From JALYNX01 sp963746905 (lineage in GTDB: Bacteria; Actinomycetota; Acidimicrobiia; Spongiisociales; ZC4RG35), in NCBI GenBank assembly GCA_963746905.1, contig CAVVCY010000003.1, positions 124,001 to 188,000 on the forward strand: 64,000 bases of DNA. The letters run 5' to 3'. Positions 1-6,948 of this stretch are shown piece by piece. The notes below the pieces were generated by a model. The model saw only the letters and a list, made by a program, of their open reading frames with translations, was not told the DNA's origin and made no database searches. Positions within the stretch are counted from its first letter, which is position 1. Every line of letters starts with the position of its first letter. A program made the translations under genes and the position numbers.

Positions 1-2
1 GG

Positions 3-323
3 CGGGCAGCCAGAACGTATCTGCTGACTCCCCAGGTCGATGTCGACCTCCACGTCTCCCCCGACTACTTCCTGACCTCGGCTGCGGCCGAGTTTGCGAA
101 GGCCTCTCATGGCGATGAGGAGTTGATCCACAACACCATGATCAGCACCCTCCGCTATGCCCGCATCACCAACGATCGTGCCGGCGAGTGGGCGCTCCGC
201 CTCAGCGAGCTGGCCCAGGAATTCGTGAGCGAAGAGAGGGGCGGAGAAACTACTTTCGGGTTGCTCGTGGCCATCTATCCCACCGATCGCCCCCACCTCC
301 CGGACCTCAAGCAAGCGACATGA
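3..323 (+). CDS. C-terminal part of an ArsR-like HTH regulator (cut by window edge)
   Basis: The frame is open from the first bases and ends at 323. The visible 106 residues follow the C-terminal part of small winged-helix ArsR-type regulators: a short strand (RTYLLTPQVDVDL), a helix-rich stretch, and a final ELAQEFVSEERGG segment. The DNA-binding helices lie upstream of the window. Its stop codon overlaps the start of the MFS transporter gene in an ATGA arrangement, so the two are probably co-transcribed and the regulator may control the transporter. That pairing is common for this family; the regulatory role is inferred. Confidence 0.6.
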   Translation, partial: RAARTYLLTPQVDVDLHVSPDYFLTSAAAEFAKASHGDEELIHNTMISTLRYARITNDRAGEWALRLSELAQEFVSEERGGETTFGLLVAIYPTDRPHLPDLKQAT

Positions 324-1669
324 CCACCCCTCTGGGCCGGAATTACTGGAAGCTGTGGACCGCCTCGGTCATCTCCAACTTCGGAGACGGCGTGTCCTTC
401 ATCGCCTACCCGTGGCTGGCCTCGGCGATCACCCGGGATCCGGTCCAGATCGCGCTGGTGGGCGTGGCCACACGAATCCCATGGCTGATCTTCACACTGC
501 CCGCAGGCGTGATCACCGACCGGGTCGATCGGCGGAAGTTGGTCGCCTGGATGGATGTGATCCGATTCCTGCTGACCCTCGGCGTTGCCTTGATCGTGCT
601 CGGTGTCCAGGACCAGCTGGCATCACCGGATGCGATCGCCGCCGGAACCGCCCCGGTGCCTGAGAGCGCCACCCTGCTCCTGGTGATGATCTACGCCGCC
701 TCTCTCCTTCTCGGTTTCGCCGAAGTCCTCCGTGACAACTCGGCCCAGACTCTGATGCCGGCCATCGTGGTCGAGGAGAATCTGGAGAAGGCCAACGGCA
801 GGTTGTGGGGCGCCGAACAGGTTATGAACTCTTTCGTAGGTCCGCCCTTGGGCGGATTCCTGCTGGCGATTGCCTTTTGCCTCCCCTTCTTCGTCGACGC
901 CGGCACCTTCGGGGTGGCAGCCGCCCTGGTGTTCATGATCGGCGGCGAGTTCCGGGCCAAGAAGAGCCCGAGTCAGTCCGAGGTCAAACCCTCGTTCAAG
1001 GCCGAGATGAAGGAAGGCGTCCGCTGGCTCTGGCATCACCCACTGTTCCGGCCGATGGCCATCTCACTCGGTGTGCTCAACGCCATGTCGAGTCTCGCCT
1101 TCGCCACCTTCGTCCTGTTCGCCCAGGAGATCCTCGGACTCGATGCCGCCGGGTTCGGCATCCTGATGACGGCGGGAGCGGCGGGCGCCGTGATCGGGTC
1201 CTTCCTCGCCTCCTGGGTCACCAAGCGGATCGGGCAAGGTGCCTCGCTGTTCGTCACCCTCGGTGGTGGAGCCGTCACCTTTATGGTCATCGGCCTGACC
1301 TCATCGAGCGTGGTCTTGTGGGCGATGGTCGCCTTGATGTCATTGGTCTCGGTGTTGTGGAACGTCATCACCGTGTCATTGCGCCAAGCCCTGATCCCCG
1401 ACCACCTCTTGGGGAGGGTGAATTCCGTCTACCGCTTCTTCGGCTGGGGGGTGATGCCGATTGGAGCCGTACTCGGCGGTCTGATCGTGGTGGTCGCCGA
1501 GCCCCTGGTCGGACGGGAATGGGCTTTGCGCTGGCCTTTCATATTCGGGGCGCTGGTCCACCTCGCCCTCTTCTTCTATGCAGTGCCCAACCTCAACAGC
1601 CGCCGCATCGAAGAGGCGCGTGCCATGGCCAAGTCTCAGGAATCGGGAATGGAATCGGTCGAAGACTGA
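320..1669 (+). CDS. MFS transporter
   Basis: Major facilitator superfamily permease of about 449 residues, probably an exporter. The start at ATG 320 is preferred over longer upstream options because it overlaps the preceding stop by four bases and the protein then begins MTTPLGRNYWKLWTAS and runs straight into the first membrane segment (ISNFGDGVSFIAYPW), as in MFS_3 exporters. A loop motif PAGVITDRVDRRK matches the conserved MFS motif A between helices 2 and 3. About ten to twelve hydrophobic segments follow. The substrate cannot be told from sequence. The 3' end overlaps the convergent gene at 1636-2205. Confidence 0.88.
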   Translation: MTTPLGRNYWKLWTASVISNFGDGVSFIAYPWLASAITRDPVQIALVGVATRIPWLIFTLPAGVITDRVDRRKLVAWMDVIRFLLTLGVALIVLGVQDQLASPDAIAAGTAPVPESATLLLVMIYAASLLLGFAEVLRDNSAQTLMPAIVVEENLEKANGRLWGAEQVMNSFVGPPLGGFLLAIAFCLPFFVDAGTFGVAAALVFMIGGEFRAKKSPSQSEVKPSFKAEMKEGVRWLWHHPLFRPMAISLGVLNAMSSLAFATFVLFAQEILGLDAAGFGILMTAGAAGAVIGSFLASWVTKRIGQGASLFVTLGGGAVTFMVIGLTSSSVVLWAMVALMSLVSVLWNVITVSLRQALIPDHLLGRVNSVYRFFGWGVMPIGAVLGGLIVVVAEPLVGREWALRWPFIFGALVHLALFFYAVPNLNSRRIEEARAMAKSQESGMESVED

Positions 1670-2205
1670 TCCTCCGACGCCGGATCGTCGGCGTCCTCTC
1701 CTGACTCCTCCGAATCAGGGTCCTTCAAGGCTTCAGAGTCTTTGCCACCCAGGACCCAAAAGGCCAGGACCGCCAGAGAGGCCGCCCCGAAGGCCACTGC
1801 AAGCCAGCCCCAACCCTGGGTCGCACTGCTGACCCCTTCCTCGGTGGTGCTGGTCGCCGGTTGACCGGCGTCGCCGATGTCAGCGCCGAGATCGGTCAGA
1901 GAAACCGGTTGGGACTGGACCGAAGGGTCGCCGAGGGTCTCGAACAGAACCTGGTAATTGGCTGGTTTCAGTTCGGTGGCGATGCCGTAGACCCCGTTGC
2001 CCCTCGACACGAGGGGAAGGGTCACCGGTTCCTCGTCGGAGAGGACGAAGTGGACCACGACTGCATCGGCGGAGCTCTGGACCTCCACCCGAACTTCGAC
2101 CTCCATCGACTCGTCATTGATCGAGAGGACCTCGGCACTGGCGCTCCCGAAGCCCCCACCCAGGTTCACGGAGGCGAGGAGGGCAACGGCGAGAAATCGG
2201 GACAT
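1636..2205 (-). CDS. secreted, membrane-anchored protein of unknown function
   Basis: 189 residues with a clear signal peptide (MSRFLAVALLASVNLGGGFGSASA), an extracytoplasmic beta-rich domain of about 90 residues, a Thr/Ser-rich linker, one membrane helix (WLAVAFGAASLAVLAFWVLGG) and an acidic cytoplasmic tail rich in Asp, Glu and Ser. The exported domain loosely recalls CopC/YtkA-type domains (GNGVYGIATELKPANYQVLFE), but I would not assign it. A TAGCAT box lies seven bases upstream of the ATG (2213-2218 on the minus strand), suggesting a leaderless transcript. The gene overlaps the 3' end of the MFS gene by 34 bases, convergently. Confidence 0.7.
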   Translation of the reverse strand: MSRFLAVALLASVNLGGGFGSASAEVLSINDESMEVEVRVEVQSSADAVVVHFVLSDEEPVTLPLVSRGNGVYGIATELKPANYQVLFETLGDPSVQSQPVSLTDLGADIGDAGQPATSTTEEGVSSATQGWGWLAVAFGAASLAVLAFWVLGGKDSEALKDPDSEESGEDADDPASEDQSSTDSIPDS

Positions 2206-2252
2206 CGCCCCGATGCTACGACCTCGACCCTGCTTCTAATCGAAAGCCAGGT

Positions 2253-3041
2253 TCAGTAGGGCCACTGGCCTCTTGAAATGAGGAGATCGCGGAGCAGGTC
2301 GGGACGGTCGGAGATGATCCCGTCGACTCCCATGTCAAGGTAGGACTCCATCTCAGCCGGGTCATTCACGGTCCACACATGGACCTGCAGGCCGTTGTTG
2401 TGGGCGGTGTCGACCAGCTTCTTGTCGACGACCTTGATCCCACGCACCTGAGTCGGCAGTTGCAATGCGCTGGCGGAGCCACCTGCCCCCCTGCCCACCC
2501 GGGAAGTCAGCAACCACATCCGGCTCAGCATGGGGCCCGAAGACGTGGCAACCCTGCCCCCGGTTGCACTGCGGAACTCGTCCAGACGCTGGTCCGAGAA
2601 GGAGCCAACGATCAGTCGATCGTGAAGGGACAGCTTCTCGATCATTTCGGCCAGCAGATCGACCTGCCCCTCGCCTTTGAGGTCGACGACAAACGATGCA
2701 CCGGGCAGAGCGGTGACGGCTTCTTCGAGACTGGGCACAGACACCCCGGCCCCCCGAAACGGATATCCGCCGGCGGCGTTGTGGCGAAACCCGGCATCGA
2801 GTTTCGCCAACTCCTCGAATGCGAAACCGCTCACAGGTCCCGTGCCGTCGGTTGTCCGGTCGACCGTGTCGTCGTGAATGCAGACCAGCACTCCGTCGGC
2901 GGTCACGTGGAGATCGGTCTCGAGGAACCGGAAACCAAGCGCAACAGCCTGGGAAAACGACTCCATCGTGTTTTCCGGCCACAGCTCCCGGCTTCCCCGG
3001 TGGGCTATGGCAATGGGTGGGGCCCAGTGCGGCGGGATCAT
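2253..3041 (-). CDS. glycerophosphodiester phosphodiesterase
   Basis: GDPD-family enzyme of about 262 residues that hydrolyses glycerophosphodiesters to glycerol-3-phosphate and an alcohol. The N-terminal catalytic block is present: AHRGSRELWPENTMESF, then ETDLHVTADGVLVCIHDD, carrying the HRG, the Glu and Asp metal ligands and the second catalytic His. The C-terminal VHVWTVNDPAEM motif and GVDGIISDRPDLL ending are typical. The frame is open further upstream, but that part overlaps the HU terminator and encodes no family sequence, so I start at ATG 3041. No signal peptide, so it is probably cytoplasmic. Confidence 0.9.
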   Translation of the reverse strand: MIPPHWAPPIAIAHRGSRELWPENTMESFSQAVALGFRFLETDLHVTADGVLVCIHDDTVDRTTDGTGPVSGFAFEELAKLDAGFRHNAAGGYPFRGAGVSVPSLEEAVTALPGASFVVDLKGEGQVDLLAEMIEKLSLHDRLIVGSFSDQRLDEFRSATGGRVATSSGPMLSRMWLLTSRVGRGAGGSASALQLPTQVRGIKVVDKKLVDTAHNNGLQVHVWTVNDPAEMESYLDMGVDGIISDRPDLLRDLLISRGQWPY

Positions 3042-3050
3042 GTGTCGGCC

Positions 3051-3081
3051 AAAATAATGGGCCCCGCCTGAGGCGGGGCCC
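3051..3081 (-). terminator. rho-independent terminator of the HU gene
   Basis: Read on the minus strand, a ten-base GC-rich inverted repeat (GGGCCCCGCC / GGCGGGGCCC, three-base loop, 3059-3081) is followed by a T-rich stretch (ATTATTTT). It lies just after the HU stop codon and before the glycerophosphodiesterase start. Confidence 0.85.
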
Positions 3082-3105
3082 ACCAAATTCCCGGTTGAAC
3101 GGCTC

Positions 3106-3399
3106 TCAGACGGCCACGCGGTCCTTGAGACCCTTGGATGCAGCGAAGTGGGCATAGTTCTTCGCCGCAATGGTGATGGTCTGCCCGGTTGCGGGGTTGC
3201 GGCCCATGCGTGCCGAACGGGACTTGAGGCTGAAGTTGCCGAATCCGGTGATGTTCACCTTGCGCCCGGCATCGAGCTCCACGGCGATAATGCCTTCGCC
3301 ATCCTTGGTTGAGAAGATGATGTCGATGATCTCGGCGGCCTTCGCCTTTGATACATCGGCCTTGTCGGCGAGTTTGTCCGCCATCTCGGATTTGTTCAC
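3106..3399 (-). CDS. hup: HU family DNA-binding protein
   Basis: 97-residue nucleoid protein of the HU/IHF family, the usual size for bacterial HU without the long Lys-rich tail found in mycobacteria. Recognisable are the N-terminal helices (MNKSEMADKLADKADVSKAK), the GFGNFSLKSRSARMGRNP signature and the DNA-clamping arm with RMGRNPATGQTITI. It binds DNA as a dimer with little sequence preference and bends it. Start is GTG 3399, preceded by a strong AAGGAGG ribosome-binding site five bases upstream. It has its own terminator and so is probably monocistronic. Confidence 0.95.
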   Translation of the reverse strand: MNKSEMADKLADKADVSKAKAAEIIDIIFSTKDGEGIIAVELDAGRKVNITGFGNFSLKSRSARMGRNPATGQTITIAAKNYAHFAASKGLKDRVAV

Positions 3400-3547
3400 G
3401 GCCCCTCCTTGTGGGTCGACGATTGGGCCTGTCGCACAGCGACGATGAGGCCACGTTAGGCGAAAACCCGGAAAGTTCCGATCATTACTGGCGAATTGGT
3501 CTCAGATCGCAGGTCGCCTCGCCCCCCTCGCCCGACCTGCGGTCGGA

Positions 3548-3573
3548 CGGTCCCCCCGCTCCGCAGGGGGACA
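3548..3573 (-). repeat. dispersed palindromic intergenic repeat, copy 1
   Basis: A 26-bp GC-rich imperfect palindrome; read on the minus strand it begins TGTCCCCCTGCGGAGC and ends GGGGGGACCG. A second copy at 39143-39168 is identical at 25 of 26 positions. Both lie between genes, next to gene ends. It may act as a REP-like element or a structured 3' end. Confidence 0.75.
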
Positions 3574-3581
3574 ACCTCGGC

Positions 3582-3989
3582 TCAAGGCTTGACCAGGTAG
3601 AGCTCGAGGGTCAGCCGGCCCGCCTCGCCGTGACCCAGGGCGACCCCGACCTCCGTGTTGAGCCAGGCGAGATCATCGTTGCCGGTCTGAAAGGAGACCA
3701 GCTCCTTGGGGTCAGCGGATTGGTCCGGGTTGGCGATGGAGACCCCTCGTGCGGTGTAGGCCACTGATTCGCGCTTCTCCCCGATGACCCCGTAGATGAC
3801 CAGATCCATGTTCCCGTCCTCGCGGACCGTCGCATGGTCGACACCGACCACGGGGCGCTCGCCCTCCCAATGGGGACCTACAGCCACGCCTTCGAACGGA
3901 AAGTCGATTCTCATCCCCTGGGGCGCCTTGCCCAGGATCTTCATCCCGAGGCTGGCGTCGATGCTGCAGAACTTCTCCAATTCGGGCAA
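3582..3989 (-). CDS. DUF3237 family protein
   Basis: 135 residues with the DUF3237 layout: an early G-PQGMRIDFPFEG segment, a central strand with VREDGNMDLVIYGVI, then YTARGVS and a C-terminal FQTGNDDLAWLNTEVGVALG block. The family forms a beta-barrel of unknown function. Start is TTG 3989, supported by a GGAGG site a few bases upstream. It follows the phosphoribosyltransferase gene by 30 bases and probably shares its transcript. No catalytic role can be assigned. Confidence 0.75.
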   Translation of the reverse strand: MPELEKFCSIDASLGMKILGKAPQGMRIDFPFEGVAVGPHWEGERPVVGVDHATVREDGNMDLVIYGVIGEKRESVAYTARGVSIANPDQSADPKELVSFQTGNDDLAWLNTEVGVALGHGEAGRLTLELYLVKP

Positions 3990-4019
3990 TGATCCTCCAG
4001 GTCTGATTGGCGATCGACG

Positions 4020-4661
4020 CTAGCGATCTCCACGGGAGCGAAGCAGAAGGTCGCGAACCTCGTCGTTGGTGGTCTGAGAGAAATCGCGGTACCACGCTCC
4101 GACCGCCATGAAGCGCTGGGGGCGATGGAGGACCACCACCTGGTCGGCAACTTTCGCCACCTTTCGAATCGAATCGGCGGGTGCAACCGGGACCGCCACC
4201 CACACCTCCCTGGCGTGTCCCGCTCGGGCGACGTCAACAGCCGCTAGGGCGGTCGAACCGGTGGCGAGGCCGTCGTCCGTGACGATGACCGTCCGCCCCG
4301 CATGGTCGATCGGCGCCGCAACCTCGCGATAGATGCTGACCCTGGCCTCGAGCTCGGCCCTCTCGGCGGATACCACCTCGTCGAAGGCGGTTTCAGTGAT
4401 GCCGGCGGCCCGCATCACCTGACCATTTCGCACGACGACGCCTCGCTCGCCCACGGCCCCCATCGCCAATTCGGGCTGAAAAGGGACCCCCACTTTTCTC
4501 ACGACGAGCACGTCGAGATCACAGTCGAGGGCCTTGGATACCTCGAAGCCAATCGGCACCCCACCTCTGGGGAGCGCCGCCACCAGAGAATCGATCGGAT
4601 TGCGCTCGGCGACCGCCCGCCCGAGCAGCTCACCAGCTTCCCGGCGGTCGGCGAATCTCAC
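4020..4661 (-). CDS. phosphoribosyltransferase (COG1926-type)
   Basis: 213-residue type I phosphoribosyltransferase fold. The PRPP-binding loop is clear (VIVTDDGLATGSTALAAV), and the N-terminal block LPRGGVPIGFEVSKALDCDL and the VRKVGVPFQPELAMGAV segment are characteristic of the COG1926 group, whose members are often found alone or fused to dienelactone hydrolases. The physiological base is not known for this group. It sits three bases after the phosphotransferase gene, so the two are translationally close and likely one operon. Confidence 0.85.
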   Translation of the reverse strand: MRFADRREAGELLGRAVAERNPIDSLVAALPRGGVPIGFEVSKALDCDLDVLVVRKVGVPFQPELAMGAVGERGVVVRNGQVMRAAGITETAFDEVVSAERAELEARVSIYREVAAPIDHAGRTVIVTDDGLATGSTALAAVDVARAGHAREVWVAVPVAPADSIRKVAKVADQVVVLHRPQRFMAVGAWYRDFSQTTNDEVRDLLLRSRGDR

Positions 4662-4664
4662 GTT

Positions 4665-5651
4665 TCAGCCGTATCTGGCGGCGTATCGGGCCAGCCAGGG
4701 CATCACCTGGGACAGATACTGCTCGGTTTCCCCCATGGGAAGAGTCCGCGCCGCGTAGTTCATCAACATGATCTGCCTGGCAGCGTGAAACCCGTCCAAC
4801 TGCTCATGATCATCCACGGGCCAGGGCGCGATCTCCTCGTATCCCTTGCGGAATGCGGCCTGAATGTGGCCGGCTCGGTCGTTCGTCCGGGAGGAGTAGA
4901 GACAGACCGAGATGTCCTGAGCAGGAAGGGCGATCATCACGTCCTCGAAGTCGAAGGCGTAGAGCCGGGTCCGCACGGTGTGCACGTTCCATTCGTGCAG
5001 GTCCCCATGCACCACCTGGGGTGTGCCGGCCGCCCACGCGGCGTCGAGCACGCTGGTCGCAGCCTGGCCCGCCTTGTCGATGATGGTCCGTCGACCCGGG
5101 CTGAACAGGTGGTCGAAGCGAGCGTCATAGATGATGATCGGGTCGAGGCCCTTGTCGTAATAGAAGATGCGGTCCCAACGGCGCATCCCTTCAGGGTGCT
5201 CGGGCATCCATTTCTTCCCGTGTTCCTGGAGGGCGCCGCACATCGCACCCAACAGTCGATACCCGAAGGCGCCTGCGCCGTCTGCGAGGGGGACGCCCGG
5301 GACCCAGGAGAAGAGCACACAGGGCCGGGTCAGCTCACTCTCAGGCTCCCGCGCATCGACGATCAAGGCCCCATACCCGGTCGGAATCGGGTTTACCACG
5401 TCGAGCTCGGTTTCCTTGTTCAGGGCCGAGAGCCAGTCCACCTCGAACTCGATGTTGGCCCTCGAGTTTCCGAAGGGGTCTCCAACCCGGAGCACCAATT
5501 GGCGCCCATCACTGGTGACCACGCGATACATCACGTTGGAGTGCGTCACCAGGTGCTCCAACTCCCTGACCTCGAACGGGTAGCGCTCGAGGACCTGGCG
5601 AGCCAGGGGAAGAAGGCGTGATGCCTCGGCGGCAATTCTGTGCGCGTCCAT
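4665..5651 (-). CDS. aminoglycoside phosphotransferase-like (APH/SrkA fold) kinase
   Basis: 328-residue protein of the APH superfamily. Kinase features: a nucleotide-binding strand pair (VMYRVVTSDGRQLVLRV, the Lys position of kinases here being Arg), the catalytic loop VVHGDLHEWNV with HGD and downstream Asn, and the metal-binding FDFEDVMIALPAQD. Such proteins phosphorylate small molecules or proteins; the substrate here cannot be named. It is the first gene of the tight run APH, phosphoribosyltransferase, DUF3237, 68 bases after hisC. Confidence 0.8.
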   Translation of the reverse strand: MDAHRIAAEASRLLPLARQVLERYPFEVRELEHLVTHSNVMYRVVTSDGRQLVLRVGDPFGNSRANIEFEVDWLSALNKETELDVVNPIPTGYGALIVDAREPESELTRPCVLFSWVPGVPLADGAGAFGYRLLGAMCGALQEHGKKWMPEHPEGMRRWDRIFYYDKGLDPIIIYDARFDHLFSPGRRTIIDKAGQAATSVLDAAWAAGTPQVVHGDLHEWNVHTVRTRLYAFDFEDVMIALPAQDISVCLYSSRTNDRAGHIQAAFRKGYEEIAPWPVDDHEQLDGFHAARQIMLMNYAARTLPMGETEQYLSQVMPWLARYAARYG

Positions 5652-5719
5652 TTGCGAAAGGCGAAGGAGTCCCTACCTCCCAATTCTGGTCAACAAAACA
5701 GTGCTTCGCACCGGTTACT

Positions 5720-6811
5720 TCAAGAGCTTGTAACCAGCACTTCGTCGAGGGCTGTGACGAACTTCTCGTTTTGCAGGTCGTTTCCAACCGTCACCCGCAG
5801 CCAACCCTTGGACATTGGTCGGACAATGACACCACGAGCCATAAATGCATCACTCGCTGCAGTCGAATCCTCGCCGATCCGAAAATAGACGAAGTTGGCC
5901 CGGCTATCGCTATGAGGCAGGCCCCGCTCCTCGAGGACCCCACTCAGGTGATGACGTCCGGCCTCATTGGCCTCCACTCGACGCCGATGCTCGACCCGGT
6001 CGTCAAGCGAGGCGGCCGCCACGGCCTGAGCCACTTCGCCGACGCTGAATGGGATCTGGGTCTTGCGCAGTTCCGCGATCGTCGCCGGAGTGGCAACCGC
6101 ATATCCGATCCGATGCGAGGCGAGCCCGAAGATCTTGGAGAAGGTCCGCAGCACGATCACGTTGGGTCGCTCGCTGGCGAGGGTGAGCGCGCTTCGATAC
6201 GACTGATCAGTGACGTAGTCGTGATAGGCCTCGTCGACCACGATCAGGACCCGCTCCGGAACCGATCCGACGAACCACTCCAGTTGATCGCCGTCGACGA
6301 TGGTGCCTGTCGGGTTGTTCGGGTTGCAGATGTAGACCACCGTCGTGTCTTCACTGACTGCAGCCAGCATCGCCTCCAGATCGTGAGCGAGGTCCGTCGT
6401 GAGAGGGACCTCCACAGTCTCGGTCATGGCCCATCGGGAGACTGTCCGATACATGACGAAGGACGGCCAGGCGAGAACAGCCCTCGTTCCCGGGCCTCCG
6501 ACGGCGAGGGCGATGTTGGCCAACAGGGCGACACTGCCCGCGCCCAACCAGAGATGATCCGAGGACACACCGAGCCATCCCGACAATGCTCGGGATAACA
6601 CGACGGTGTCATTGTCCGGATAGCGATGCGAGTTGGCCAGAGCCGCAGCGCCGGCCTCGATCACTCCGGGAAAGGGACCGTCCGGGCTCTCATTCGACGC
6701 CAGCTTGACGATCTCGTCCGGCGTGATGCCCAGCTCGCGTGCCACATCATCGATCGGGCGGCCCGGCACATAGACACTGATCGCCGACAAGTCCTGCCGG
6801 AAGGTGGGCAT
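5720..6811 (-). CDS. hisC: histidinol-phosphate aminotransferase
   Basis: 363 residues, the normal HisC length. PLP-dependent fold-type I enzyme converting imidazole acetol phosphate to L-histidinol phosphate in histidine synthesis. Visible are YICNPNNPTGTIV, the VDEAYHDY aspartate region, and the Schiff-base lysine in RTFSKIFGLASHRIGYA. Paralogues acting on aromatic amino acids share these motifs, so the substrate is likely rather than certain, particularly as no other his genes are nearby. A TAACGT box at 6818-6823 lies six bases before the ATG, indicating a leaderless transcript. Confidence 0.85.
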   Translation of the reverse strand: MPTFRQDLSAISVYVPGRPIDDVARELGITPDEIVKLASNESPDGPFPGVIEAGAAALANSHRYPDNDTVVLSRALSGWLGVSSDHLWLGAGSVALLANIALAVGGPGTRAVLAWPSFVMYRTVSRWAMTETVEVPLTTDLAHDLEAMLAAVSEDTTVVYICNPNNPTGTIVDGDQLEWFVGSVPERVLIVVDEAYHDYVTDQSYRSALTLASERPNVIVLRTFSKIFGLASHRIGYAVATPATIAELRKTQIPFSVGEVAQAVAAASLDDRVEHRRRVEANEAGRHHLSGVLEERGLPHSDSRANFVYFRIGEDSTAASDAFMARGVIVRPMSKGWLRVTVGNDLQNEKFVTALDEVLVTSS

Positions 6812-6948
6812 GTCGCGACGTTAGCGGGGGGACCAAATGCACAATCGGGCCGATACGCGATGGATCACCGGCGGTTTTGAGGCCACGACGTAGCATCGCC
6901 TACCGTCAGCCCCGACCGGATTTCGAGGCCAGAAGGAGAGAACAGACG

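Noticed and set aside
2379..3071. Long open frames opposite the glycerophosphodiesterase and other genes (for example also 4302-5621, 7849-9354, 11307-12296)
   Set aside because: They are shadows on the opposite strand of well-conserved genes; their translations have no family motifs and are rich in Arg, Gly, His and Pro, as expected from antisense of high-GC codons.
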